A stretch of DNA of 37,610 nucleotides from a virus. Under the pieces are notes generated by a model. That model made no database searches. It saw only the letters and a program-made list of their open reading frames with translations, and was not told the DNA's origin. Positions 11,816 to 20,939 of the stretch are shown piece after piece. The stretch's first letter is position 1. Each line of letters opens with the position of its first letter. Made by a program: the position numbers and the translations under genes. The stretch covers positions 1 through 37,610 of the IMG/VR virus record IMGVR_UViG_3300008450_000152; one strand, written 5' to 3'.

Positions 11816-13717
11816 CTATATTGAACCCGCTACCTGAAGAGCGTAGGCACCGGCGTCGGAGGTGGTGCCGATCAGGAGTTCGCCGTCATCTTTTATCCTC
11901 ATCCTCTCTGTATTATTTGTGCCAAATTGAAGCATAGCTGAAGCAGATGTGGATATGAAAGGAATCCCAGAATTATCTCCCATATACACTGAGTTCCCTG
12001 TACTTGTGGCTGTATATCTAATTCCATTTCCTGAACTTGCGGCAACATCTAATTTATAGCCAGACAAACTTGTTCCAATAGCAACAGTTCCGCTTGTTGC
12101 CGCAAAAACAGCATTTGTCGTGTTGTATATGCTCCCCGATACCTGAAGAGCGTAGGCGCCTGCGTCGGTGGTGGTGTTGATATACATTTCACCCGCCGGG
12201 AAATATGTACCGACGGTTGATGTATTGCCTATCGTTGTTGTATTGCTTCCGTTACCTCTTCCGTTATGCCCTATGACAATCTCATTTGTATTCCCATTCG
12301 CTGACGCTCGCGTATCTCTTCCGATATAAATTGAATTTGTGGATGTAGCATTCGAGCCGCCTGCGTTCAAAAATGCGCCAGCAAATTCTCCCAACGCTGT
12401 GTTAAGCCCACCTGTCGTTATATTGTTTAGCGACCTGTATCCAACGGCAGTATTGCTGCTCGCGGTAGTCGCTCTTGAAATTGATCCCCCACCTACGGCA
12501 GTATTGAAACTTCCCGTCGTATTTTCCAGCATGGCAGGAAGGTCGTTCCAATACGAACCGATTGCCGTATTATCTTCTCCCGTAGTATTTTTATACAGCA
12601 CTTGCCTTCCAATGGCAGTACTTCCATTCCCGGTTGTGTTTGCATTCAATGACCCTTCCCCCACGGCAGTTAAAAGACTCCCGCTTGTATTTGATTGCAA
12701 TGCACCAGAACCTACGGCAACAATGTTGCTCCCGGTTGTGTTTGCGTTCAGCGCACTTGCTCCAAAAGTTGTATTGGATGCGACATTACCAGCACCTCTA
12801 CCCGCTCTGATGTTCGCGTAAATGTATGCGTCCTGCGTTGCGTAGATGCTACCAGACACTTGTAGCGCAAATGCCCCGGCGTCTGCGATGCCAATATGTA
12901 CCTCACCATCATTCGCAATCCTCATCCTTTCTGCATTGCTACCGCTTCCACTTGGCGTGAAGAATGCGAGGTAGTTCCGCACGTTAAACGTATCGCTCGG
13001 ATAGAAAGTTATGCGTCCTCGCGTTGATGTATTCGGCGATAAGAAATTGATACTTTCTTCGCGTATCGTTCCGCTTGCATTCGGATTGGTGTGGCGCAGT
13101 TCGATGACCATGTTTTTGTCTGATGCCGTCTGCTCGAATCTCGCCACGTCTGAATTGCTTGTGACGTACAATTTCCGTGATGCGGAAGATGTTGAACCGA
13201 CTATCAATTCACCGTTCCCAATCTTTAGCGTGCTATCCATGTAGGATTGACCGGAGTACACATTAAACACCCCGTTACTCGTGGTTGTGCTACCAATGGC
13301 GAACCGACCCGCGCTGTGATACAACCGTGTCGTGTCAAGGTTCGTAGATGTCGTGAACTCTGGCATATATCCTGCCACCCCGCTGCCTGTGATAGCGGAG
13401 CCACCAGTACCAGCCATTTCAGCCCATTTCACTCCGACTGAATCCCAATACAGGTATTTGTTTTTCTGGATCGAGAATATCAGCAGGCCATTGCGCTTAG
13501 TTCCGCTGACGCTTGCCGTGTCCGTAACCATGGGTGGCATCATACCCCTGATCGCATTGTAACGTGGGCCAATGGAAAAGTAGGCTGCTGTATCCGTCAC
13601 CGCATTGCGTCCTACCGACATCCGGTTGGAGAACACATAGTCAGGCACAGGGTTGATCTGCTGTCCTTGGGTACGGATGAAAATGAAAAGACAAAGGCAC
13701 AGTATAATGCGCTTCAT
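11816..13717 (-). CDS. long repetitive tail fibre, N-terminal part
   Basis: 633 residues, ending at a TAG. It starts with a signal-like hydrophobic segment MKRIILCLCLFIFIRTQG. The body has a stretch of NTTGS-type repeats with N-T-A-V-G or N-T-A-I-G (about 12385-12790), resembling the head repeats of trimeric autotransporter adhesins (YadA/Hep_Hag type). Modules reading DAGAYALQV occur three times here and once beyond the TAG. The protein probably forms a trimeric fibre or adhesin at the tail tip. The stop falls at the codon that is Tyr (TAC) in the other copies, so it looks like a single-base change. Confidence 0.72.
   Translation of the reverse strand: MKRIILCLCLFIFIRTQGQQINPVPDYVFSNRMSVGRNAVTDTAAYFSIGPRYNAIRGMMPPMVTDTASVSGTKRNGLLIFSIQKNKYLYWDSVGVKWAEMAGTGGSAITGSGVAGYMPEFTTSTNLDTTRLYHSAGRFAIGSTTTSNGVFNVYSGQSYMDSTLKIGNGELIVGSTSSASRKLYVTSNSDVARFEQTASDKNMVIELRHTNPNASGTIREESINFLSPNTSTRGRITFYPSDTFNVRNYLAFFTPSGSGSNAERMRIANDGEVHIGIADAGAFALQVSGSIYATQDAYIYANIRAGRGAGNVASNTTFGASALNANTTGSNIVAVGSGALQSNTSGSLLTAVGEGSLNANTTGNGSTAIGRQVLYKNTTGEDNTAIGSYWNDLPAMLENTTGSFNTAVGGGSISRATTASSNTAVGYRSLNNITTGGLNTALGEFAGAFLNAGGSNATSTNSIYIGRDTRASANGNTNEIVIGHNGRGNGSNTTTIGNTSTVGTYFPAGEMYINTTTDAGAYALQVSGSIYNTTNAVFAATSGTVAIGTSLSGYKLDVAASSGNGIRYTATSTGNSVYMGDNSGIPFISTSASAMLQFGTNNTERMRIKDDGELLIGTTSDAGAYALQVAGSI
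12385..12790 (-). repeat. adhesin-head-like repeats inside the fibre gene
   Basis: About eight units with the pattern N-T-T-G-x-x-N-T-A-V/I-G are spaced roughly 14-20 residues apart. Diversity between units is high at the third codon, so they are old repeats under protein selection, not recent duplications. They match the left-handed beta-roll head repeats of YadA-like adhesins. Confidence 0.6.
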
Positions 13718-14562
13718 TTCTGAAAGATTTTGATGGTTTCGCCTATGTTTAGATTGCCGTCAAACCATATACGCTGGTTATAGTAGTCTATGACGCATTC
13801 CCCTGCCGGAACATTCCCTACGGCTGGGATTTCAGTCAAAGCAGTCGTATTGGTAACGCTATCGCTATATGAATAAGTACTATTCGGTTCAGCTAAATAT
13901 CCCTCGACAGTAACGCCCGATGGTACAAGCGTAATAGCATTAAGGGCATAACTCGCCGCAACAGCAGGCAAGGTAGGATATGCCGTTGGCGATTCTGCCT
14001 CGTACAGTATGTAATATCTCCCTAAATAGATTATATAGTATCCTTTCTTGTACTTCTCTGTTCCAAGTTGAATCGTAGGGTATGTGAAATCGCCAGAGAC
14101 GTTTACCTGAAGCCTGTTTGTAGAAACGGACGTTGTAGTCAACGTAGTTCCTACAGGCCATGTAAGGGCATCTAATTCCGCTTTAATGGCATCCCTGACA
14201 GTCTGAGTGGAATTGCCGGATGCGACCTTGTACTTGGCTACCTTATTGCCGAAATAAATGGAATAGACCACCCCCGGTGTAGGAGTAGGTCCAAACTCGT
14301 ATAGTACATCCAAAGACCTTGGGTCCGGCACAAAGTCTTCGGTAATAGGAATGATATAGTCGCTTGCGGATATTTGGGTAGCCTTGACTTGGTAGTACAA
14401 ATATGTATATACATCCAAATTGATAGATCCACCCGAGAATGTCGTATTGTGCTTTATGCCTATACCATTTCTGTCAATAATCAAAACATTGTCGGCATAA
14501 ATGCCAGCAATATCCAAATACGCATCAGATATAGCAACCTTGTATTGAAATGCTTTGTACAT
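13714..14562 (-). CDS. tail/fibre-associated protein of unknown family
   Basis: 282 residues from the start that shares one base with the previous stop (TGATG). Mostly strand-rich, with FQYKVAISDAYLDIAGIYAD, a middle part with QTVRDAIKAELDALTWPVGT, and an end DYYNQRIWFDGNLNIGETI. No catalytic motif. It sits between the tube-like protein at 14562-15239 and the fibre gene, so it is probably part of the tail tip or fibre attachment. The frame is open nine codons further upstream, but that adds a segment inside the previous gene. Confidence 0.55.
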   Translation of the reverse strand: MYKAFQYKVAISDAYLDIAGIYADNVLIIDRNGIGIKHNTTFSGGSINLDVYTYLYYQVKATQISASDYIIPITEDFVPDPRSLDVLYEFGPTPTPGVVYSIYFGNKVAKYKVASGNSTQTVRDAIKAELDALTWPVGTTLTTTSVSTNRLQVNVSGDFTYPTIQLGTEKYKKGYYIIYLGRYYILYEAESPTAYPTLPAVAASYALNAITLVPSGVTVEGYLAEPNSTYSYSDSVTNTTALTEIPAVGNVPAGECVIDYYNQRIWFDGNLNIGETIKIFQK

Positions 14563-15239
14563 CAGTTCACATATATGACCACTATCCACTCCCCAGCACC
14601 CAACGCCATCCCAAACTCGAAACTACCCGTTGATGGGATATACTTTACTTGATTCCCGGTCGGAGAACCTGCGCTGATAATTTCAAGGCCAATGCCGTTC
14701 CTGCGAACATCCAAAACCTCATCATTGATAATCGCAGCATTGGAAATAGTAGTCTCCCCTCCCGTAGCGTCATATTCCCATGCATCCACGTCAGTACCGC
14801 CAGGGTCAGGAGCAGTCTGTACAAATGCTGGATCTGATGTCATTGTCATAGTCATGGAGTAGGTCGCATTGCCACCAGACTCTGTGTCTATTGTCACATC
14901 GTCCACCAAACATACGACCTCATATGTCCGGCTATTCCCATTAGGGTCGCTTATGACATACTTGGTCAGTACCTTTTGAAATGCCAACTGATAGTCAAGC
15001 AAATCAATAGGGCTGTAGTTCGTAGCACCAGCGTTTATCTTAATCAGGCCGGATGTGCTAATGGTACCTGTAACCCTTCCGTATTCATAGGACCTCCATT
15101 TACCGGAAGTAAACGGAGCCAGTTCAAGTTTATCGGTAGTAATACTAATGCTGCCAGACGTTCCACAAGCTATGGGGTAAAAGTTTGACCCAAGTTTATG
15201 GTATATAACTATCCCATCTGCTTTAACTATATCTGACAT
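14562..15239 (-). CDS. tail-tube-like protein with extra C-terminal domain
   Basis: 225 residues. The N-terminal two thirds (GTSGSISITTDKLELAPF, then TGTISTSGLIKINAGAT, then TYEVVCLVDDVTIDTESGG and TYSMTMTMTSDP) follow the tail-tube pattern of alternating strands and a closing S-M-T-M-T strand. After about residue 145 comes a different domain with NDEVLDVRRNGIGLEIISAG and AGEWIVVIYVN. The phage has another tube protein at 20073-20486, so this may be a tail-tip component built on a tube fold or a decorated tube cap. Placement between baseplate and fibre genes fits a tip role. Confidence 0.55.
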   Translation of the reverse strand: MSDIVKADGIVIYHKLGSNFYPIACGTSGSISITTDKLELAPFTSGKWRSYEYGRVTGTISTSGLIKINAGATNYSPIDLLDYQLAFQKVLTKYVISDPNGNSRTYEVVCLVDDVTIDTESGGNATYSMTMTMTSDPAFVQTAPDPGGTDVDAWEYDATGGETTISNAAIINDEVLDVRRNGIGLEIISAGSPTGNQVKYIPSTGSFEFGMALGAGEWIVVIYVN

Positions 15240-15251
15240 TCGGCAAAATTA

Positions 15252-17273
15252 TCATGATTTGAAATAAACATCAATTTTCTTTACGTCTGTGACACTCGGT
15301 AGAATGTTTGTATCTACATCCTCATCCCATATCTCGACCAAGTCCGCAGACCAAGTGCAATTCAGAAAATCTATCTCTCGCAGATTTACAATGGCAAACG
15401 TTTTGTCAGGATCGTCATCCACAAACTTTATGGTGTTTATCAAACCTATAGGTCGCTTATTTCCACCAGTAGTCCATTCGAGGCCAAAGAAATTAGCCTC
15501 CAAGACAGTCCGGTACCTACGGTTAAAGAATAGCCTTGACCTACTATTCTGCTCTTTGAAGTCGTACAAATAAGCCGGTAGGTTTCTATTAAACCATACA
15601 TTCTGCGTCTTAGTAGCACCATCGCTTAGGTAAATAGTTCCCTTGTAACCATCATACCCGTTGTCAAGGTATATCTGATATTCTGAGGACTTATTCAAGT
15701 TGGCAGCAATCGTCCATTGTACATAACTACCTGTGACCTGCCGGAACCTTAGAATGTCTATCGGTGGAACTATCTCTACGTTAAGGTCCTTGATTTGCTT
15801 GTAGAACTGACCTACAGCATTATCAATAATCAGCCTGACGGTCAATAACCCTGGATATGGAATCGTAGCCTCAATCTCCTTTTTGATGTATTCAACATCG
15901 TCCTTATTGGTTACCGTCCGGGTAATCCATATATGAGTATTGCTCGGACCGTAGGTATCCCACGTCCCTGCATTAGTAAGGCCATAAACAGGCCCTCCAT
16001 CGCTCTCCAAAATGATGGACAACACCTTCTCCTGATTGCCAACGACCCCGCTCTCAAGGTCTGCCCATTTCTGTAGGTAGTTTAGTTTGAGCAGGTAATT
16101 TGCGCTAACCCTTGTTTGGCAACTTTGGATATAGGAATCTACGGTGCCATCCTCTACCTCTACCTTGACGTATGCATCCTCTATGCCCTGCCCCAACAGC
16201 ACATATCTTTTAAACTCTTTGGTAGAAGGGAATATGGTAGGCCCCGGGAAATCTAATCTGTGGTCCCAATCATCAACATCATAAATGAAGTTTATGACAC
16301 TCCCTACCGTTATTTCTGAACTGAATGCTCCTTTTTGGAACGATTGGTTACATACCAATGCCTCCACAGGATCATACTCAAATGATACGGTAGTGTTTTT
16401 AGATGGCTTATTAAGGGACCGCAACATTTCAGGCATGATGGGCTTTACAAGTTCATTTACGCCCACATTAGCCATAAACCTTGTCAAGGTGTTTGCCCTT
16501 TGACCTAAAATCGGCTTGTTGGCCTGAAAGCCAGCCAAGCTATCCGATTGTGGTATGAATAGTTCAGGTATCCTAAGAATCCACCATTCTCCTCTGTATT
16601 GCAATACCGTTTGATTCCATGCGCTATTTATCTTCTCTATTACAGTATATGCGTCATCAAATGTTTCAGGGTCAGACTCAAACGTATTGACATCTATAAG
16701 GCATTGGTCAAGGCCCGTTTGCCTTACGGATGTATCCATCCCTGTATAGAACAGGTTGCTTATGACATTCCAAAAGGTTGTGGTAAGCGCAGTATTCTGC
16801 ATAGCATATTGCAGCAGATTGTATGGGGTATGCTGCCCAACCAATGCGTTGCCATCAAAATCTTGCAGCTGCACAGTTTTCAAAGAGCCAAAACCGTCAT
16901 CTGCCCGGATAGTTATGATATGATTCTGGGCTATCCAGTTCTCTGATATATCATCCTGTGACACTATACCATACCAATACTCACCATAACTGCCATAAGT
17001 GAATATGACCTTCATGGCCTTATCATCATCCGGTACAAGAAAGTCATCAATAGTTACACCGCTGGCGCTTGCAAGAATCTCTATGGTAGCCTGCTGAGAA
17101 CGTATAGGACGGAACAGGTCTTTGTCATTATTGAACTCCTGTAGAACAAAAGGTCTCCCACCTCCATAAATAGTTATAGGGGCATCGCTATATATGCTGT
17201 CATCTACATAGAACTTTACAGTACACTCAGTTTCCTGAGCATTCATAAAAGTCATTTGGAACTTTACAGACAT
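15252..17273 (-). CDS. large tail-tip/baseplate protein
   Basis: 673 residues. The first 150 (with TIYGGGRPFVLQEFNNDKDL, then FRPIRSQQATIEILASAS) look like a distal-tail domain, followed by KVIFTYGSYGEYWYGIVSQD. The middle contains a hub-like portion with AWNQTVLQYRGEWWILRIPE. The end is strand-rich. Large fused Dit/Tal-type proteins at this position are usual in Bacteroidota siphoviruses and form the ring and hub at the tail tip. Start and stop overlap neighbouring genes by a base or a few bases. The exact family is not recognised; role inferred from size, position and pattern. Confidence 0.65.
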   Translation of the reverse strand: MSVKFQMTFMNAQETECTVKFYVDDSIYSDAPITIYGGGRPFVLQEFNNDKDLFRPIRSQQATIEILASASGVTIDDFLVPDDDKAMKVIFTYGSYGEYWYGIVSQDDISENWIAQNHIITIRADDGFGSLKTVQLQDFDGNALVGQHTPYNLLQYAMQNTALTTTFWNVISNLFYTGMDTSVRQTGLDQCLIDVNTFESDPETFDDAYTVIEKINSAWNQTVLQYRGEWWILRIPELFIPQSDSLAGFQANKPILGQRANTLTRFMANVGVNELVKPIMPEMLRSLNKPSKNTTVSFEYDPVEALVCNQSFQKGAFSSEITVGSVINFIYDVDDWDHRLDFPGPTIFPSTKEFKRYVLLGQGIEDAYVKVEVEDGTVDSYIQSCQTRVSANYLLKLNYLQKWADLESGVVGNQEKVLSIILESDGGPVYGLTNAGTWDTYGPSNTHIWITRTVTNKDDVEYIKKEIEATIPYPGLLTVRLIIDNAVGQFYKQIKDLNVEIVPPIDILRFRQVTGSYVQWTIAANLNKSSEYQIYLDNGYDGYKGTIYLSDGATKTQNVWFNRNLPAYLYDFKEQNSRSRLFFNRRYRTVLEANFFGLEWTTGGNKRPIGLINTIKFVDDDPDKTFAIVNLREIDFLNCTWSADLVEIWDEDVDTNILPSVTDVKKIDVYFKS

Positions 17274-19363
17274 TATCCTACCCTATTTATTCTGCTGTTA
17301 GCCGCTGTCAATACTCCTACAAGATCGGGACCTCTTTGCACAAAAGTTACGTTGCCTGCTATAGCCAAACCACCAGGACCTACCTGAAGCCCAGATGTAA
17401 TGCCGGCTGGAGCCTTAGCCCCTATTAGACGCGACAAAACAGGCAAAGCGGCAGTACCGCCAGTACCTCCAGTAGCAGCATTAAGGCCAGCCTCAATGGT
17501 TTTTAATACAGCAAACTTTACTAAGGCTATTGCAATCTGTTTGCCCAGTTCTTTAAAGGATTCTTTTAGATTGTCAATAGCCTTTTCCCCTTCAAATACG
17601 CCACTTACGATATTCTCCCCAAAGTTTAAAAACGCATTCTGCAAATCAGCATTAAATCTTTTTATTTGCTCTTGCGATATTTGCAATTTCTTGTCAAACT
17701 CTTTATTCTGCGCATCAAGATTTTTAAAAAAATTGCCAATGCCCTTGAATATTCCTCCGGGATCTTCTTTTGCAGATTCTCTTGTTGTGGCATCTATATA
17801 TGCCATTTCAGCCTCTAAAACTCTTGCTATATCCTTGATTCTATTGTCTGCCCATGCCTTATAGATTGCTTCCCTGTCTTTCACTAATTGCAAATCAAGG
17901 TCATAGACAATTTGGGTATATTCCTTTGTATCCTCTATTTCTTTGCCTAACTGTAATTTTTTCTGTTCATTTTCCTGATTCAAAATATCTAATCTTTTCT
18001 GCAATGCTTCTTGCGAAGTTGCATCTATAGAACTTAGATATTCTTTGTCTATATTGATTTTTGCTTGTAGTGTCTTAATTTCTGCATTTACAGCATTGAA
18101 ATATGCTTTATCTATAGCTGTCTTTCTTTTCTTTTCTACTTCTTCTATATCGTCAATTTTTTTCTTTGTTGATTTACCGCTTTCTTTTTCCTCCTGCTCG
18201 AATACTCCGGTAAAATCTATTGCTTGGAAAAAACTTTTTTGCGCATCAAGTAGTTCTGTTGTGTTTTTCTTAAACCTGTTCGTTAACTCTCCAATAAGTT
18301 CTTGGAATGTCTTTGGGGGTTGTTTGACTAATATCTCTACACCTATTCCAATATCTCCAGTTCTACGAAGAGACTGGTTTGATTTTGCAAGTTCTTCCTG
18401 TAGTTGTATCTGCCTTCGTGTCGCATTAACCCTATTAGCCTGCTCTTGTCTAACCGCCTTTTCTTTTTCAAGAAGTGACAGTAATTCTTGCGCATAAGAT
18501 TTGGCTACTTCCTCAAGTTGCTTTGTCTGTTGTTCTATGAATATCTTGGCAACAAAACTCTTGATATATCTATCATACGATTCGGTTAGTTTATCAATCG
18601 TGGTTTTTTCGGTATTCAAGTCTTTGAAATACTGTGGAGCTATGTTGTTTAACTTCTTCAGTATTCCTTCTTGGTCTTTCCGACTATTTGTAAGATTTGG
18701 ATATGCGTTTACAAGTACGGCAATCTCGGCAATCTCGCTACCTAACTGCTCTGTATATTTAATTTGGTCCTCGGTAAGTTTGCTGCCTGAACCGATTATG
18801 GCATCAATAGCCTTTCCAAGGGAACCATATTGTTGTACCAATGCAGTTATTACACCTATGACTGCGCTGATGCCAATAGATATGCCAGCAGGTCCTGTTA
18901 AAGTGCTGGCAAACAATTTCAGGGCGTTCGAGGTACCTCCGGTCTCGCTTTTAAGTTTGCCGAATTGGTCAAATAGAATTGGTAGGTTGTTGCTAATTGC
19001 AATAAAACCAAATGGCGCATCCCTAACAACCTGATTTAAGCCATAGACTGTAATTCTGGCTTGTCTTGCGTTTGTGCTTAGTTTTTCTAAATCAGTATTA
19101 ACCTCATTGATACCAAGATTCCTAATGTTAATGCCTTGCCTACTTAACTCCTGCAATGCTCTATTGAGCCTTGCTATCGCCTCTGGGTCAAGTGATGTTT
19201 TTCTTGCTTTGTTTAATTCCCTAAATGCAGTACCTATCTGCTCTAAACTCGTCTCTCCGGCCTTGCCAAAATCCTGCAAAGCATTTTCGGCAGTAGCAAC
19301 CGCTTGTACAAGACCTACAGTCTCTGCACTAAACTCAACTATTAGTTTCTCCTGCTCTGCCAT
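17273..19363 (-). CDS. tape measure protein
   Basis: 696 residues, mainly helical. The N-terminus has coiled-coil segments of the type LVQAVATAENALQDF and NRALQELSRQG. Hydrophobic stretches lie at about 150-180 (LTGPAGISIGISAVIGVITA) and near the C-terminus (QIAIALVKFAVLKTIEAGL), and the middle is lysine/glutamate-rich coiled coil. The order matches tape measures that set tail length and later help DNA entry. At about 1.5 angstrom per residue the tail would be around 100 nm. The gene follows the chaperone pair and its start overlaps the end of the second chaperone by 29 nt. Confidence 0.88.
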   Translation of the reverse strand: MAEQEKLIVEFSAETVGLVQAVATAENALQDFGKAGETSLEQIGTAFRELNKARKTSLDPEAIARLNRALQELSRQGINIRNLGINEVNTDLEKLSTNARQARITVYGLNQVVRDAPFGFIAISNNLPILFDQFGKLKSETGGTSNALKLFASTLTGPAGISIGISAVIGVITALVQQYGSLGKAIDAIIGSGSKLTEDQIKYTEQLGSEIAEIAVLVNAYPNLTNSRKDQEGILKKLNNIAPQYFKDLNTEKTTIDKLTESYDRYIKSFVAKIFIEQQTKQLEEVAKSYAQELLSLLEKEKAVRQEQANRVNATRRQIQLQEELAKSNQSLRRTGDIGIGVEILVKQPPKTFQELIGELTNRFKKNTTELLDAQKSFFQAIDFTGVFEQEEKESGKSTKKKIDDIEEVEKKRKTAIDKAYFNAVNAEIKTLQAKINIDKEYLSSIDATSQEALQKRLDILNQENEQKKLQLGKEIEDTKEYTQIVYDLDLQLVKDREAIYKAWADNRIKDIARVLEAEMAYIDATTRESAKEDPGGIFKGIGNFFKNLDAQNKEFDKKLQISQEQIKRFNADLQNAFLNFGENIVSGVFEGEKAIDNLKESFKELGKQIAIALVKFAVLKTIEAGLNAATGGTGGTAALPVLSRLIGAKAPAGITSGLQVGPGGLAIAGNVTFVQRGPDLVGVLTAANSRINRVG

Positions 19364-19715
19364 CTTCCAAAGGTTTCAAGAAGCCCCGTTGCTTGAACCT
19401 CTCGATGATAAGTAAGTTTTCTATTTCTTGCTCTCTTGATAATTTCTTCGGCTCATTATCATCAAATGGCAATGGGAGGAACTTCGTCAGGTCATTTGTG
19501 ACCGATTTGCTTCCTCCCATCACTTTAACCATCGTGTGTATCGTTAGCCTTGTCTGCCTCCAACTTTCAACCATGTACTTTTCATGCTGCTCTCTTGCTG
19601 CCATGAACTCCCAAGGCAACATGCAGTAGAAATCTTTTGGGCTTAGCATCATATGGCCTACTGCGTAGCCATACAATTCTCTATAATCTATTTCTTCTCC
19701 TGCTTGCTTTTTTTT
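19335..19715 (-). CDS. tail assembly chaperone extension, made by -1 frameshift
   Basis: About 126 residues in the -1 frame relative to the first chaperone. Directly after the slip the frame reads AGEEIDYRELYGYAVGHMML, then SPKDFYCMLPWEFMAAREQ, which is the typical GT-type domain (Y-R-E-L-x-G-Y-A...SP.dF..LPWEF). It has an internal ATG at 19676, but the conserved segment starts before it, so frameshifting is the better explanation. The fusion would be about 240 residues and would bind the tape measure while tail subunits are recruited. The end overlaps the tape-measure start. Confidence 0.72.
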   Translation of the reverse strand, partial: KKKQAGEEIDYRELYGYAVGHMMLSPKDFYCMLPWEFMAAREQHEKYMVESWRQTRLTIHTMVKVMGGSKSVTNDLTKFLPLPFDDNEPKKLSREQEIENLLIIERFKQRGFLKPLEDGRAGETNS

Positions 19716-20053
19716 TGCTCTTCCTTCTGTTTACTAAGCACCTTGCTTTCGCTAAATGCTTTCACAATGTCACTAAAAAGAGTAGGATTTGTGACGTATG
19801 CTTCATCGAGCAAATCAAAGAACGTTCCCCGGTCGATAGGCTTCGTGACATCTGCATATAGACACCAATTCTGGTATCCATGCCATGCCATTTTGCTTAT
19901 CTGCGCAACAGTCATGTAGGCCTTCTGCCCATCTCCAGTATGTTCTATATCCTCGAAAGCGCCATCTGCGCTAAGGCCAATAATAGCTTGCATACCGAAG
20001 CGAATGCCGAATGTAACATCGGCAACAGAGACCATCAAAGTCCCGTTGTTCAT
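19688..20053 (-). CDS. tail assembly chaperone (upstream frame)
   Basis: 121 residues: a folded part with VADVTFGIRFGMQAIIGLSA, then AQISKMAWHGYQNWCLYADV and TLFSDIVKAFSESKVL, and a lysine-rich end (EEQKKSKQEKK) before a TAG stop. Position between the tail tube and tape-measure genes plus the downstream -1 frame identify it as the G-type chaperone, which keeps the tape measure soluble. The lysine-rich end is coded by the A-run that serves as the slippery site. Confidence 0.78.
   Translation of the reverse strand: MNNGTLMVSVADVTFGIRFGMQAIIGLSADGAFEDIEHTGDGQKAYMTVAQISKMAWHGYQNWCLYADVTKPIDRGTFFDLLDEAYVTNPTLFSDIVKAFSESKVLSKQKEEQKKSKQEKK
19706..19718 (-). other. -1 ribosomal frameshift site
   Basis: On the minus strand an A9 run (19716-19708) lies in zero-frame codons CAA AAA AAA AGC. 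The heptamer A-AAA-AAA followed by G allows a -1 slip that reads AAA AAG next. The -1 frame then continues with a recognised chaperone domain to 19335. Confidence 0.72.
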
Positions 20054-20072
20054 ATATCGTAGTTTTTATGAA

Positions 20073-20486
20073 TTAGTAGGTGATGTCAAGCGTACCCGTC
20101 ATGTCCAGCTGGCCGGAGAACGTAAGGGTAGTACCTGCATCGCCCGTAAGATCAAGAGAGGTCACATAGGCCGTTCCGGCAGTAAAGAACTGATTGCCGG
20201 ATGTACCATTGTATATCCTCCAATAAAGGAGAGTACCATTAGCCATCCAGTTGAGCATATTCTTGTACGTTACCTGTGCGGCAGTCGGAGCCGTTTCACA
20301 GATAGCCGCAAAAGGAACAGTCACCTGGAGGTTGCCAAGCGATACGCTGATGCCGCAGAAGGTTTCAGTCCTCGTTACGTCCCGGGTCATATTGGTGCCG
20401 GTAGACGTAAGACAAACCAAGGTAGAATAGTTTACGCCATCTACACTCAGCTCAAGCGGCGCATTGATTGCATCTATTGCTGCCAT
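20073..20486 (-). CDS. major tail (tube) protein
   Basis: 137 residues in the compact tube fold: LELSVDGVNYSTLVCLTSTG, then TRTETFCGISVSLGNLQVTV near the middle, and a closing pair of strands TTLTFSGQLDMTGTLDITY. Small size and the final F-S-G-x-L-x-x-T-G pattern fit siphovirus tube proteins of the TP901 type. It stands between the tail terminator and the chaperones, the standard place. It should polymerise around the tape measure to form the tail. Confidence 0.82.
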   Translation of the reverse strand: MAAIDAINAPLELSVDGVNYSTLVCLTSTGTNMTRDVTRTETFCGISVSLGNLQVTVPFAAICETAPTAAQVTYKNMLNWMANGTLLYWRIYNGTSGNQFFTAGTAYVTSLDLTGDAGTTLTFSGQLDMTGTLDITY

Positions 20487-20495
20487 GTCTATTTT

Positions 20496-20939
20496 TTATT
20501 GGTCTTGTTGGATTTCGCATCTATATCTCTCAATCTTCCGAATCACCCATTTTGTATTGTTCTGCTCCGAAAGATAAGAGGAAGTTTCCCTGTACAGATT
20601 GTTCACCGAAAACCCTGCATCAACCGTTATCCCAAAGGCCCCAAGAGATGGCAGAAGAATGTTTTTTATGCTATTGGAAATAGCATCTACTACATCCTTT
20701 GTCATCGCCCGATTCTGGTGATGAACTATATCTATTACAATGACACTTCCGGTTACAAACTTAGTATAATTTCTCCTATCGTCTCCATACTGATTTCCAA
20801 GCACAATAAAAAGATTAGGTGCCGTATCAGATGCAAACTCGTCATAAACAGGAACGATAGTACCGTTATAGGTAACGTTATTATGCAAGGCATTGTAAAT
20901 GGCCTTTCTAAATACCCGTTCAGGATCTGCGTATATCAT
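20496..20939 (-). CDS. tail terminator / tail completion protein
   Basis: 147 residues. It begins MIYADPERVFRKAIYNALHN, followed by strands around DTAPNLFIVLGNQYGDDR and IVIDIVHHQNRAM, then a helix VDAISNSIKNILLP. This alpha/beta pattern and gene order (after a gp10-like protein, before the tube) fit the neck-end terminator ring that caps the tube. It forms an ATGA overlap with the gene before it. Assignment is by position and fold pattern. Confidence 0.68.
   Translation of the reverse strand: MIYADPERVFRKAIYNALHNNVTYNGTIVPVYDEFASDTAPNLFIVLGNQYGDDRRNYTKFVTGSVIVIDIVHHQNRAMTKDVVDAISNSIKNILLPSLGAFGITVDAGFSVNNLYRETSSYLSEQNNTKWVIRKIERYRCEIQQDQ

Noticed and set aside
11816-13717. TAG recoded as an amino acid in this phage (genetic code 15)
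   Set aside because: Four other genes (ends at 532, 8215, 19688 and 28323) use TAG as a normal stop and only one in-frame TAG was found, so a point change is simpler.
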